64,000 nt of DNA. Origin: Lepisosteus oculatus. Its lineage: Eukaryota > Chordata > Actinopteri > Semionotiformes > Lepisosteidae. The notes under the pieces were generated by a model. The model worked only from the letters and a program-made list of their open reading frames with translations, ran no database searches and was not told where the DNA came from. Position 1 is the stretch's first letter. The number at the start of each line of letters is the position of its first letter. The stretch spans positions 67,959,284-68,023,283 of the forward strand of contig NC_090698.1 of the NCBI RefSeq assembly GCF_040954835.1, written 5' to 3'. Shown one piece after another: positions 1-21,505 of the stretch. The position numbers and the translations under genes were made by a program.

Positions 1-1276
1 GCACAGCTTTGTGCAGCCAAGACCTTTTTATACATATATGAGCAGAAGTGTATCATTAGAACCATTGACCACCTCCTGAACTTCTGTTGAATAATGCCGC
101 CTTGATTTAAAAGCGAAGAGTTATGTACTGTTTCGTCAGAAAATGTGTTACTGTGGTCTTTATTTTTATCACCAATTTGGGTTTACAAACCTATCTTACA
201 GGCATACAGTAAGTGGATACTGTACAGTATGTTCTTACGTAATCCTGATATTTGTCATCATATTGTTAAAACTGGGATTTTTACATTGCGCGTTTGGAGG
301 ATTACAACAGAATTGCACAGAAGAGTGCTTAATAACAATTATGTTTACCCCATACTCTACTAACTGTATCCACTGTGAGTTATGATTCAGATAATTTATT
401 GTTTAGTATATTAGCAATGAATAATAAGCAACTGATATTTGATTTAAAAAGTGCCGATGCAGGGTGTCTGCTGCCAATGTGAAAACTTAACAGGAATTAC
501 ATTAAATTGCAAGAGTATTCTGTAGACACTTCCTACAGTATGGTGTCTCATTTTGTGAAATTGCAAAACAATTAATACACATTTTTAACTTAATATATTC
601 AAAACCTGAAAACCCAATCTGTAAACGTCTAACTTCTTTAAATCTTTGCTTGAATTTCATTCCCTGACCAAGAACTTCACAACACACTTCACACTTCACA
701 GGTGGTTTTGTTCAGACACATGAGAACTACTATTATTTCACACTAAATGACCTATTAATGATGTAAAGAGATTGTTTTTTGCTTTAAACTTTAAAAAAGG
801 TAGGAGCTTAACAAAGTTTTCTAGAAAGCTGTGAATGTTGTATTTATCAATAAATTCATCAATAAAAATCTCACTTATTTTGACATGCTTTTAGGAAGCT
901 TTTGAAACAAGTACAATGAGGAAACCCTACATTTTTTAAAAAGCTTGAGGATATGCTTACAGGTTTTTTTTTTGTTACATACAATTACTTTCTCTGTTAA
1001 TCTCTGTAAAAGAGACAATTCTGCTGTAACATAAAACTGTAAAGAAAGTAATATTCTGAATCTTCGCTGACACTGCTTCGTGGAAAAGAAAAAGTGTTGG
1101 GAAATGTGCCTGGAAACACATTGACACACTTATATGCCAGGAAATGTGCTTCATAGCACTATTAATCACAAAAAAATATATAACACTATAAAACAATACT
1201 TGCTGCTTTTGTCGGAACCAAAAATTTGAGTTTTTTTTTAGTGGAATTTGTTCATAACCTTTTGTGTCCCTCGCAG
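1..1276 (+). other. phf24: phf24 intron sequence, 3' part
   Basis: AT-rich non-coding sequence running up to the splice acceptor at 1271-1276. The exons before it lie outside the window. Short open frames here have no recognisable domain, and I see no repeat or RNA gene. Confidence 0.6.
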
Positions 1277-10400
<9,124 letters not shown>

Positions 10401-10592
10401 CCATGACAGAGTCCTTGGGAAGAGGGAACATGCCCAATAGATGAAATCACTGAAGGAAAGCTGTCAGCACACAGGGATTTCTTTCCAGAGCATAAAGGGG
10501 ATGACGTGGACACTGTTGACTTGAAATTAATTTTGAGACTTATCGATCATTTTAAAAATCAAGTGCTGCCAACTGGGAGCAGCGCAGGCACA

Positions 10593-10598
10593 AATAAA
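10593..10598 (+). terminator. Candidate phf24 poly(A) signal AATAAA
   Basis: A canonical hexamer 193 bp after the stop codon. It is the first AATAAA downstream of the stop, but further sites could be used. Confidence 0.5.
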
Positions 10599-10619
10599 GG
10601 AATGAAAAGCTATTTACAA

Positions 10620-11717
10620 TATATAATGTATATTTATTCTCATATACAGGCAGCAAAGTTTTTATTTGTCAGTAGCAAGCGCTCTTGGTTAAAAAGAACT
10701 AGATATCTCAATCTGTGGAACATTCTCCATTACTGTAGTTATGAGCACATTAACAGTAATTATTATTATTAATGTATTAAAACATCTTATAAGTGAAGCA
10801 AAAATAACTAACAGGGACATGTTCTAAACATGTTTTCTGATATCAAGCCACTAGTAAGCTGCAAACATGTTTAGGAAACTGAGTGGCAAATGTGCTGACC
10901 TGTCCTAAGACTAGGATGTGAGTCTTTGCCCTTTTTGCTTCGCTTTTATGTATAAACCAGCTTTTCTTTTAACAAAGGAAAATTATCAAGTTTTTCATGC
11001 TGTGAAAAAGCCCAGTTCATATAATTGACCATACCTACTACATTTACTGTACATTTAAGGATTATTCTTGAAACAAATACATTAAGTGTTAGATAGTTTT
11101 CCAACTTTAAATTATTCCCATATCCCTAAACACTATATTAAGAACTTAATATATGACATTTAACTGGATTTTTTTTGTTATGGAGCTGTGTTAGTAAGAT
11201 ATACTGTAAGCTCTAACCTCTGTATTGTGCACATCTGCTTCAAGCATTGTATTGCAAATGAGCTGAAGTCTATTGCTTCGTTTCCATCTGCTGTGGAAAA
11301 TAATATAAATTCAATCAAAACCATTCCCATGAGCTTGATGTACAGTATGTTGAGAAAAGTTTTGTCATTGAAACAGTTATAGTGTGAATTATGGACTTCA
11401 TATGATAATTTTAAACCTGAGTTTTTGCAGATATCATTATACCAATCACAGTGCATTCGGCAGCATTTCTAGATACAAAAAAAGATCAGTTACACATACA
11501 AACATCCTTGTAATCATCTTATAACAGCAGACTGTAAGCTGATGGAAACGGTAACAGAATACTGAATACCACATATCCAAGAGAAAGTCTTTTATTTATG
11601 TTGGATGCAGTTACAGATGAAAACAGGTTTGAGATTTCAGAACTGTTCAAAGGCAGTAAGAGGATAGCAAACACTGTCAAATAGAGCAAATACGACAGAA
11701 TACTACAGCACATTACA
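10620..11717. other. Intergenic, nothing recognised
   Basis: AT-rich sequence after the phf24 3' end with only short random open frames. Confidence 0.5.
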
Positions 11718-12884
11718 ATGGACATAAATATGGTTAGAAATAAGAGGAGGGCATTCAGCATCTAACCAATTTGGTTGAAGCAAATTGAACCAAGGATCTT
11801 ATCTAGCTGTCTCTTGAATAAAGTTCATCAGCATGGCTGGGTAGCTTGTTCCTTACTCCCACAACCCTTGGGCTAAAGAATAGTCTCCTGTTCTTGGTTT
11901 TAAATGCACTTTGTTTCGCTTATATCCTCTGGTTTGTGTTTCACTAGTCATTCTGACAAAGTGCACGGGGTCAGCCTCAACAATGGCAATGAATACTTGC
12001 ATTAGGTCTTCTCATAATCTTTTCTATAAAGACAAAAAAGATTCAGCTCCATAAGCCTTTCAGTGTAGGGCAGTCTTATAAGCCCCAGAATGTGTCTGGT
12101 TTCTCTTCTCTAGACTGATTTCAGAGCCAATTTCTATAACATGTTGACCAAACATTCTAAATAAGGCCTTACTAGTGTATTTTATCATTTTAACATAACA
12201 AATCATGATTTAAATTAAATATGCTTTTGACTACACACCCTAACATTTAATTGCCTCCCCACATTGTCCAGATGTACTGTAAATGGTGTGTCCTCATGAA
12301 CAAATAAGTCATTTTCATTATTAGCCTCTTCTGTCTCAGTTTCCAACTTTGTATTTATACAGTAGTTTATGTTTTTGCTACCTGTATGTAAAACACGTGC
12401 TTGCTTAAATTAAAACTTGTTTGCCAAGTCGTGAATTTGATCTAAATCACTTTGCATTTCATTTGCTTCTTCTGCTGTGTTTGCTAATTCTTGTAATATG
12501 GTACAATCTGTAACTTTGACTAGTTTACTAACTCTGGTACTGATTTCCTTTCATTTGGATGCTTTCTCCCACCTGCTCTCTGCCTGTTCTGTGCCAGCTT
12601 TGTCCTTTGTTCTACTATAGTTTACACCCCTGCCACCTTCATTGTGCTTTCTTTGTGTTTATTCTTTCTAATTTTCAGCATGGAATTAAACTTTACTCAT
12701 TAAGAAGACCAGTGGCCCTAGTACAGATCCTTATATTACAACACTTTTCAATCCAAATGTTCATGTTCCATGAACACATACTGCCTATAATTTGACAATC
12801 TTTTTATGGACACGTATTGTACTGTATGTCATAGATTATGTTTGTATCCATTCCTGTTGTTGGTTGTTCATATAAATTATCAAC
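11718..12884 (-). mobile_element. CR1-like LINE fragment, antisense, decayed
   Basis: Read on the minus strand, the segment around 11780-11990 gives broken but recognisable CR1 reverse-transcriptase C-terminus: a VRMTSETQTRGYK-like piece, then an AQGLWE-like piece. Towards 12700 it continues into sequence matching the palm region upstream (the repeat's familiar 'LGPLLF' area). It carries many stops and frameshifts and is therefore dead. A Penelope-like piece (12565-12694) interrupts it. The family is identified from remembered CR1 protein and tail sequence. Confidence 0.7.
12565..12694 (+). mobile_element. Penelope-like element terminal fragment nested in CR1
   Basis: Shares with the 17.1-kb copy (reverse complement) the pyrimidine-rich run, then a ttcattgtg block, then the end word TCAGCATGGAATTAAAC. 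CR1 sequence continues on both sides, so this piece was inserted after the CR1. Confidence 0.55.
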
Positions 12885-12916
12885 ATGGACATAAATATGG
12901 TTAGAAATAAGAGGAG
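12885..12916 (-). repeat. Second copy of a 32-bp CR1-tail word
   Basis: Exact 32-bp repeat of 11718-11749. A second shared word (ccaaggatctt) follows each copy about 55-75 bp later. This is probably the 3' tail of a second, very short CR1 insertion in the same orientation. Confidence 0.7.
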
Positions 12917-12989
12917 ATCCAAGTGATGGATGGACACTACATTAGCAATTATCCAATCTGTGGATACAACCAAGGATCTTGAAGAGTTG

Positions 12990-15804
12990 TTGTCAGTGGC
13001 TTCTGTATAACATCTCATGTTTCTTAAGTACAATTGGTAAGATACCATGGGGTCCCAAACAATTTCTTGCCATGTATACTGTATGTGTCTACTAAAGACT
13101 TTACTTTAAGTCTTAACTAATTAAGTTCATCTGTTTGAATAATCAATAACACATAAACCGTAAAGAGAACAGAATGATAATAAATTAATAACAGAGTGGT
13201 AATGAATGTGCTTAATTAGTAATTTGGTAATATATCTACACACTCTATTATTACAGTTGGGTTTTGGGAGAATTTGGGAGAACAGACAAACCAGCCTTGT
13301 TTTTAATGCTAGAATTTTGTGTTCTTTCAAGAAATTGCTGAAAGAGATCCTGGTATCAAGTAATCTGATTATCAAATGATCTTCCACTCATAACCTTGTA
13401 CCCTTTCTTGTGTTCTAATTTAATATCAGATCATGCAGTAATCAGTAGATCTTTGTCACTTTAGGGGCATCAAAGCACACAGTGAAATATTTTCTTTATT
13501 TTTTTTAGCTCACTGTGAAATGATCTGCCATAACAAAATAAGTTGCATTTAAACCAATGTATGTTGCACAAAATGCAAAGACTGCATCACCTGGTAGTCT
13601 GGTTTTGGGGCATCATAGAGGCTCAGACACTGACAGTCCCATGTGATGCTGATATGCCACAGGCACTTATGAATTGTGAAAATTCAGTCCAGACTTCCTG
13701 TGTTATGAGGCTTTACCATTTTAAGTCTACATGTGTTTTAGACAACATCACTGTTTCACACTGTGGATCTTGTGTCAGGATTTCATTATGAAGGTTGTTA
13801 ATTGGTATCCCAATGAGAGTAAAACAAATACTATTATCTGCCATTCGATTAGTTATTCCAGCCACTTAGTCTAGATGGACATTAATTATCATCAGCTACA
13901 ATGGGGTGGACTTTAGTCTTTGCTTGACTGCTGTGATTTATCTCCTAAAGTAAAGGCTGTATCTATGTTGTTACAGTTGACATGAATTGTTTCTCCAGTG
14001 ATGGATGAACAGTATATCCTTCAAGATAAATGTGGGAGATCGGATAATGGCTCGGGAGATAGATGAAATACTGAGTGGATCTTACTGTATGTAACAATCT
14101 CAGTCCCAATGAGCCCTGTTACATGATCCTCTGACATGAATGCTAGTGCACTATCAGATGAAGATTGCCCGGTCATGCTGCCTGCACATTTAATGCAACT
14201 ATCACATTTCCTGTTTGTCATTTTTGTACTGCTCATATTATTTTCCTAGGAAGTTAAATATATCTTTTTCTGGGTGGAGCTCTTTGACTCATGGTAATCT
14301 TTACACACAAGTGACCCAAATCATAATAAATAACAATGGGGATGAGGATGACTATGAATGGAAGAATTACTATGACAGATACTGTAAGTGGTGAAGGTCA
14401 TTATGAGTAGAATGCTGGTAGATGTGAATGCATACAAATTAATTGCCTCCAAGGCCTTGCCAATAAAACGTTTATACTATAGGCACTTCAGATGAAGCTT
14501 TGATTCTGTGCTACTGAAAACAACAACAACTTAAACTAGTGATCAGTGACTTATCAACAATTCATTACAGAAAGATATTAATTATTCTTGAAAATATCAA
14601 AACTAATTACAATTTGATCTTTAGCCTTTTATTTGTGAATTTACTTTCTTGATATGGGAGGCTTAATTTCTACGCATATATTTTCCCCCAGCCTGCAAGA
14701 TCAGAGCTCTGAACATAGGGTCATGCACTGACATCAAGTACAATTCTCCCACACGCCTGATGTTTCAGAACTTACGTTCACCTTATGGTTTTTAACAAGA
14801 TATGATATTGGACAGCTAGGAAAAAAAATGTTCTTCCAATGATATTTTTTCAAATGAAGTTGTTGAGAGTTAATAAGGGCTTTTAGTGATTTGTCTTGAC
14901 AGCAACATGGGAAAAAGCAATTTATAAAAGTGAAATAAAACAGTTTGACAAGTAAGGGCATGTTGATTGAGGTTGTGTGCTTTCTTTAATTTCATGTTTT
15001 CAATTCCATAAAACTATAAACAACATGTACTGTAAAACAAATCTTTACAATTGTAGGGAGTACTGGAGCTCAGTATGTCCTTCCTCCTGCATCCAAATCT
15101 ACTGTGGGATGTTACATCCAACATCCGACACTAGATTTGAGACATTGAAAAACCCTAATACACTCCGAAATAGACTTGAGTTTTTTGAAAGCCAGTCTGT
15201 GCTATTAAAACAATCCCCCAGAGGTTACAGGTTGCGAGGTAATGAAATAAATAATTCAGACATACTATAGCAGATACTCATAACTCATAACATATGACTT
15301 GACAAACAACAAAGTGTCCTTTCCACATTAGGGCATACAGTACATTAGGAACAGAAGTATATCTTAAAGAGGAGCATGAGAAAGCAGAAGATTCAGCAAG
15401 AAGTAAGGTTTATTTTAAGTATTAAAAGCAAAATATTCTGTGTGCAGTCTGAAAAGAAAGTATCTCTAAGCAGATTAAGCGACAAATTCTAATAACTGTT
15501 CAACAATAACTAATTTAAATTTGAATCATTATATGTTTGTGAACATACAGGTAAATTTGACGACTGAGTTTCACGGCTTTTCATTCCAGTGAAAAACATA
15601 GTGTTTCTTTTTTCAACTCCAAATAAGCTCTGGCTACCTTTCCATAAAACCCATATTGGGCAGCAGCAGTATGGGTCGGTGTTGGTGGCGGAGGATCACG
15701 TTTCCATGACAACAGCAACAGCACTAGTACTATCTGCGTGGAAGAAAGGCCTGGCATTCTACTTCCATATTTTGCCACGAATACTCTATAGATTTGTAAT
15801 GACC
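12990..15804. other. Intergenic, nothing recognised
   Basis: About 2.8 kb of AT-rich sequence. Open frames up to about 100 codons show no domain or splice context that I can support. Confidence 0.45.
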
Positions 15805-16066
15805 ATGCAGAGTCAGGACCTCGGTTTTATGTCTCATCCGAAGGACGGCACCTTCTTACAGTATAGTGTCCCCGTCACTATACTGTGGCATTAGGACCCA
15901 CACAGACAGCAGGGTGAGCGCCCCCTGCTGGCCCCACTAACACCTCTTCCAGTAGCAACATTGGCTTTCCCAGGAGGTCTCCCATCGAGGTACTGACCAG
16001 GCTTTCGACCTACTGTACTGTACTTCAGTGGGCTATCAGTTGTGAGATTCAGGGTGATATGACTGC
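15805..16066 (-). mobile_element. 5S-rRNA-derived SINE (SINE3-like), antisense
   Basis: On the minus strand, 15963-16066 is a degraded 5S rRNA head: it starts near the 5S-type 'CATATCACCCTGAA', runs to GGCCTGG-TCAGTACCTC and GATGGGAGACCTCCTGGGAA. The rest (15805-15962) is the SINE body, including a short hairpin-forming stretch around 'tatagtgtccccgtcactata'. The 5S-type internal promoter and a body downstream define the SINE3 class. The part around the 5S A box is scrambled by TACTGTACTGTA. Confidence 0.75.
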
Positions 16067-17085
16067 TTGCTTGATATATATATATACTGTATAATAACGG
16101 AGTACTTTCTTGTTTACTCGTGTGTTGTATACAACACAATGGAAACACACTTTTTATGATTTTCATTTTCATTTACAACAAACATTCAAGGACGAGTCCC
16201 CCCTGTGAATCAATTTTTGCCTTCAGGGTAAAACCTAAAACATTTTTCTATCGAGGGCTTGTCTAAATCTCTCAAGCCTTTTACTTAGCATTATGTTTCA
16301 ACAGATATGCCATAATTGCCCTCTCTACCTTATAATTGACTGACATTAACTCCTGGCACTGTTTACAGGTAAGCATTTCACAATTTGGACTAAAAATATG
16401 TCTTTTTGGAAAAACTAAAGCAGACACTGTTATTCTGCATGAATTCACAGACATTCTGTGCATATTTAAAAAAAACTGTTATTAAGATCTGAATGCGGAT
16501 TTTACTTTTATGTTTTCGTTTCTCATCTATGCAAGCTGTTTTTCCTCCTACCCCAAAATGAACTCAATTAATGTCTCTTGCTTGTGGGAGAAATGTTTTA
16601 GAAATCTGCAGCATTGTTAGGACATGAGGGTAGCTTTAATTATGAATGTTAGAAATTTGCTGCGCTGATTATGCTGCACTTCTGGGCAGACTGCAGTAAT
16701 AAGATAAAGAGGTGGTTTTAGTGTTTTATTAAGTTTAAGCTGACTCAGACTTTGCGTGGTCACATTTTCAACCAAATGTCTTTCTTGCTTTATTAGATAA
16801 TGTGATTAATTGTGGTATTTTTTCTATAAATAATATTAAATCATTGTGCATTAAGTATGCATTAAACAAAATAAGTCCCTATTATTCCAACAATTTATGT
16901 ATTGCAAGCATTTAGGGGTAAAAGAAAACCTTTAAACCTAGTCTTAAACTAAGGTACCATCAGCATACTGTACACAGTTTAAAAATGGAAGATTTTTCTA
17001 CTACTTTTTAATGGGGAAGCCCTGAATTAAAAGTGAGCAATGACTGAAGGGGTAAGTGATCACACATAAAAATGCAGCATAATGT
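16067..17085. other. Intergenic, nothing recognised
   Basis: AT-rich, with a short (AT)n run at about 16075-16085. Confidence 0.45.
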
Positions 17086-17580
17086 CAAGTAGTTCAGGTG
17101 GGTAGCTGCGTCAGCATGCGTAGGCTGCAATGGAACAAGTAAAAGGTTTATTCCATGCTGAAAAAAAGAAGATAGAAAACACAATGTTTCGGCCGTGGAG
17201 CCTTCTCCAGGTGTGAGAGAGACAAGGCAGTAGGCAAAGGTAATGTAGCAGGAGAACAAAGGCTGGGAGAGAGGAGGAGCGGGAGGCGGGAGCAAGGGAC
17301 AGAAAGAGCGGCCAGTCAGGAGGTGTGAAGTCAGAATAGGTGTAGAGAGGTGTGAAATGAAACCTCCTATGAATGGAGAAAATTTAGAAGAAGAGTAGTC
17401 TGTCGTTAAGAGAAGGGGGAATGTGTGATCCTAGCTGCAGGATAAGTTTGGTTTCGGTAGTCTTTCTGATGTATGAGTTCAGAAAACCATCTTTGAGAAC
17501 ACAGATGGAGAGATTAGAGTGGTCGTGGCTGTTTTCTTTCTTCTTTTTTTTTAGCATGGAATAAACCTATTATTTGTTCC
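17086..17580 (-). mobile_element. Penelope-like retroelement 3' end with inverted terminal piece
   Basis: On the minus strand, codons from 17533 to the stop at 17384 read through 49 residues including HDHSNLSICVLKDGF and KTTETKLILQLGSH. I recognise this as the end of the GIY-YIG endonuclease domain that Penelope-like elements carry. After the stop comes a pyrimidine-rich 3' region with CACACCTGGAGAAGGCTCC, CGGCCGAAACATTGTG, then TTTTTCAGCATGGAATAAACC and ACTTGTTCC. At the other end (17534-17580) the same terminal block recurs inverted. A truncated body with an inverted copy of its own terminal repeat is typical of Penelope-like insertions. Confidence 0.72.
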
Positions 17581-18440
17581 TTAATGTCAACTACATGTAT
17601 TTTGTATATAAAGTAATCCGGGCATTTTACAAACAACTATTCACTTTCAGTCTGCTTCCCCGAGTGAAGGTTATAGCCAGACAGCTTATAAAAACTTCAG
17701 AAAAAACTAAAAGCTAAATCATCATCATACTGTATATCAGAATCACACAAAAACAGAACTGACCTAATTAGATTGAGATCAGCACAAACCACTGCCAGAT
17801 TATCATGGGAGTATATTTATTGAGATGCATTCTGTCTCATGACTAACTCTGCACTCTATGATAATTCTTACTAAGAGAAGAGGTATTCATCTCTACCCTT
17901 TATACTAAACAGAATCCTAAAAATCCTAGCACATAACCGGGACTAGTTGATCTTCCATTTTGAGTATTGGTGATCTCCTTAGCAATTAACAGCAAATGTT
18001 GTGCTCACTATTGTACCTGCATACTTTTTCCATATTACCATGGCTTTCGCCTGGCCAATTCAAGTTGACTACAGATTTTAAGGGGGTTCAATGTTTTAAT
18101 GAATGAGTTTTAAACTTGCCATTCAAAATGGACCAGTCCAGAAGGTGTTCATAGTCAGAGTAAATGGCCAAATATTCCAAGTATTTAAAATTAAAAAAAT
18201 CGAAAATACTAAGATTTTGCATTACAGCAACCATGTGTGGTAAAACATACGATAAAATACAATGTTACACAGTATATACAATATTATGTACAGTTAATTT
18301 ACTGTATGTAAAAATGAATTCCCTTCAGCCCATCTAGCCAAAGATCTATCTGCTAATTGCTAATTGACCTGAACTGTACTTTATTTTCCCAATCTCTGAA
18401 ATTGAAAATCCAGTATCACCATCATCACTACCGCCACCAT
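17581..18440. other. Intergenic, nothing recognised
   Basis: AT-rich sequence between the Penelope-like and L2 relics. No supported gene or named repeat. Confidence 0.4.
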
Positions 18441-18488
18441 CAACCAATAACAATAACAATAATAACAACAATAATAATAATAATAACA
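18441..18488. repeat. AAT/AAC-rich simple repeat
   Basis: Imperfect (CAATAA)n running into (TAA)n. It lies on the 3' side of the antisense L2 relic and may be its tail, although about 110 bp of unassigned sequence intervenes. Confidence 0.8.
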
Positions 18489-18599
18489 GTTTTGTATTTA
18501 AATTACATTTGTATTTGTAGTTCATTACAGTGATTTTCATGTGTTTTACATAAAAAGGCTAAAAGGGAAGTCAATTAACTTAAAATTACTAAGAAGAAA

Positions 18600-19625
18600 A
18601 AGATAGGAAATCAGAAAGTTCATGATACTGGAAATTGACAGACTTGCTGGTGGAGAAGGGTTTTAAGATCTCTTTTTTCACATGAAACTGTTTGTCTGGG
18701 ATGATCAAGGAGACTATTCAAAGGAGGTAAGGAGCAGTGATGGAAAACCTCCGTATATAGTTTGGTTCTGGGGATCTGCAGCAGATTAAATTGACCAGAT
18801 CTTAATGTCTGGGGTGAAGTATGAAAACGAAAAAAGTCGGCGAGATAGACTGAAGCCTGAAAAATCAGGACCAATAGTTTAAAATCCACTCTCTTATGGA
18901 GTGGGAGCCAATTAAGTTTTGCTAGAACAAGGGGGTTATGGTCTGAGTTCCTTGCTCTGATGAATACCCTGGCAGTAGTGTTCTGGAGAAGTAATTTAAT
19001 TAATGTGCTTGATGGCAGACCACAAAGAAGAGAGTTACAATAGCCCAGGCAAGATGAAAAGAAGACATAAATTAACTTTTCATGTCTGCAAAATTGAGAG
19101 ACAACCGGGAGATATTTTTCACATGTAAATATGAAGACTTATTGATGCTTGTAACATAATCTGAGAATTGGAGAGAAGCATCAAACTTCACACCCAAATT
19201 GCTGACCCCTGAAGATAGTGGAATAATATTTCCAGCAATGATGGGACTGCAGCTAATTGTGGTGGTGATCTGATCAAGTGTTACAAACAGCATGGCCTCT
19301 GTTTTGGCACTATTAAGCATGGGAAATTTTTGGCTGATCCCAATCCTGATCTCCTCCAGACAGCTGTCTACATTTTCCAAGGTGGTGGACACGTCAGGTT
19401 TGGTGTTAATATACAGTACATCTGCATGTCATCTGCATAGCTGTGAAGTCAATGACTGAATGCTGCATGATCTGACTCAGAGGGGAGCATGTAAATGAGG
19501 AACAGGATGGGCCCCAATTCAAGACCCATGGAGGACACTGGAAATCACTGGCAACATCTGATTTTGTTTCGCAAACGAGACAAACTGTTGCCAGTTGGTA
19601 AGATAGGATATTTAAACTGCACTAC
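18600..19625 (-). mobile_element. L2-like LINE reverse transcriptase fragment, antisense, decayed
   Basis: Minus-strand translation gives the L2 order of blocks. First is TNWQQFVSFAKQNQ near 19590, then LGPILFLIYMLP near 19520, then the polymerase motif SYADDMQMY with YADD at 19428-19439. Then come SKTE-like and LGVKFDASLQFSDYV (19072-19392), LGYCNSLLCGLPSSTLIKL near 19000, NWLPLHKRVDFKLLVLIFQA, and SPQTLRSGQFNLLQIPRTKL (18620-18889). Frameshifts and stops break it, so it is non-functional. The nuclease domain and 5' part are missing. Confidence 0.85.
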
Positions 19626-21185
19626 ACTAGTATTGTTCACAGCCATATTTTAACAACCCATGGACACAAAGTGTTTTAGAAACAATAAATTACAAACACG
19701 TATTATCCATTAATTATGCACTAATTGATACAATATCTGTCTACATATGTATTCATATAAGAATTATGTGTGTCTCTCTTGAGTTTTGAAAAGATTGCAC
19801 AAAATGCACATGAAACACAATTAAATAATTTGAGTGCTGTTTTTTATCATAAAATAATCAAATCCACATTATTTTAAGTCTTACAGTAGTGGGAGGAGAG
19901 AGGGGAAATAAGTGGATCTTCTTGAACAGAGGACAAAGAAAAAGGAAAGCAAATAAAAAAGATACAAGAGAAAATCTTAAAAAATCTTGCCACTGCTACT
20001 TCAATCATAACATTCAATTGTTCAATTCATAATCAAGAGGTGCTACAGATGCTACATCCTAAGAGAGACAAAGGAATTTTGTAGATAGTGCAGAATCTGT
20101 TGTGATCAGTGATCACTCAGATTGATAAGAGGACATAACAATAATACAATAGTTATATACAGTATACACAAATAATTAAACAAGCAGTACCGATCCTATG
20201 AGTCAGGAAGCAAAAACAGGAGGGCTTAGATCACCTCCTCAGCAAAACCTACTGAACATAAGTCACATCACATCAGACCAAAGTGGATCAAACATCTAGG
20301 ACTTATTTGCATGGAAGATTTCTTTCACTGGTCTTTTTTCTTAAACTTTTAGGGGGATTAAAAGTACACAAGTCATACAGTACTGTATTTATTTCACCAA
20401 CATGTCCTGTACATTGTACTGTATGTTGTAGTTACTGTACTTGACAGAGCATGACAGAATGATCTGTGATCAAAGAAGACATTCCTCTTGGTTCCAGATG
20501 CTATTGGGTCCAAACCTCAATTGCTACATTTTTAATGCCTCTCAAGAAATAATAAGTAGTTAATAACTAATAATAACTAATAACTTGAAATAATAATTAA
20601 TAATTTTTAATAATAAATGATAACTCTTAATTGTTCAGAAAGGTCATGGAAGTTACTTGTCAATTTATGCTTGTCTGGTTGTAAGTGAACTGTTGAAATG
20701 GCTTAATTGTAATCTAGCCCTTCAGAGACATGAGGTTATATTATCATAAGCTTGATTGACATACATTACTGTAGCACGTCCTGGAAGCAACTGGAGCAGA
20801 GCATAACAGAACTTCCTTGCACCTAAATGTACCTCCAGAGGAAAGCAGGAACAAATTCATTTAAACATATACATAAAAATGCCAAAAGCTATTAACCTAA
20901 GCATTGATCATGTTCTTTGAAAAAAAAAACTGAATTGCATTATTTTTATATTACCATAAATTGTATTTTAGTCCAACTGATTGCTGGTCCAGAATGGCTT
21001 CTGATCATCGTAAGCAGAAGTCAGTGCTTCAGAGTGTGTAGATTTTCTATGTTTATGTGAGTTTTTCCTTAAAATAGTCATGCCATTTATGGAGGCCATA
21101 CTCTACTATTTGGTGAAATTGCTCCAGATGGGAATAAATGTTGGACCCTGAGGGTTTTTATTGTTGAATGATTCAAGCAAATCAT
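19626..21185. other. Intergenic, nothing recognised
   Basis: AT-rich, with a low-complexity TAATAA stretch around 20545-20625. Confidence 0.45.
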
Positions 21186-21505
21186 TCACGTGGCACAGTG
21201 GTTATCATTGGCTGCCTCGCAGTGCTGGTGCCTTTGGTTCAATGCTGGACTTGGGCTGCTCTCTGCATGGTGTTTGCATGTTCTCCCTTTGTTTATGTTG
21301 GTTTTCTCCCACAGTCCAAAGACATATAGGTAAGTTAATTGGCTTATGGAAAACTTACCCTGGTGTGAGTGTGTGTGCATGTCTGTGTTTGTAGGTGCTC
21401 TACAATGGACTGGTATCTGGTCTGATATCCATTGCTTGCCATGATAGGATCCGGCTTCCTTATGACCCTGAATTGGATTAAACAGTTAGAAAATGGATAG
21501 ATGGG
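21186..21505 (+). mobile_element. tRNA-derived SINE-like repeat, copy 1
   Basis: It begins with a tRNA-like head: A-box-like GTGGCACAGTGGTTA and, 45 bp on, a B-box-like GGTTCAATGC. The body has TGTTTGCATGTTCTCCC, CCCACAGTCCAAAGACAT and AATGGACTGG blocks and ends at AGAAAATGGATAGATG. The same family recurs at 25521, 30012 (reverse), 45662 (reverse) and possibly 54838. This repeat type is widespread in fish. Confidence 0.72.

Noticed and set aside
10506..10772. 88-codon open frame after phf24
   Set aside because: It lies in the 3' untranslated region and runs past the poly(A) signal; no domain.
15589..15894. 101-codon open frame on +
   Set aside because: Its second half is the 5S-derived SINE read on the opposite strand; the first half shows no family.
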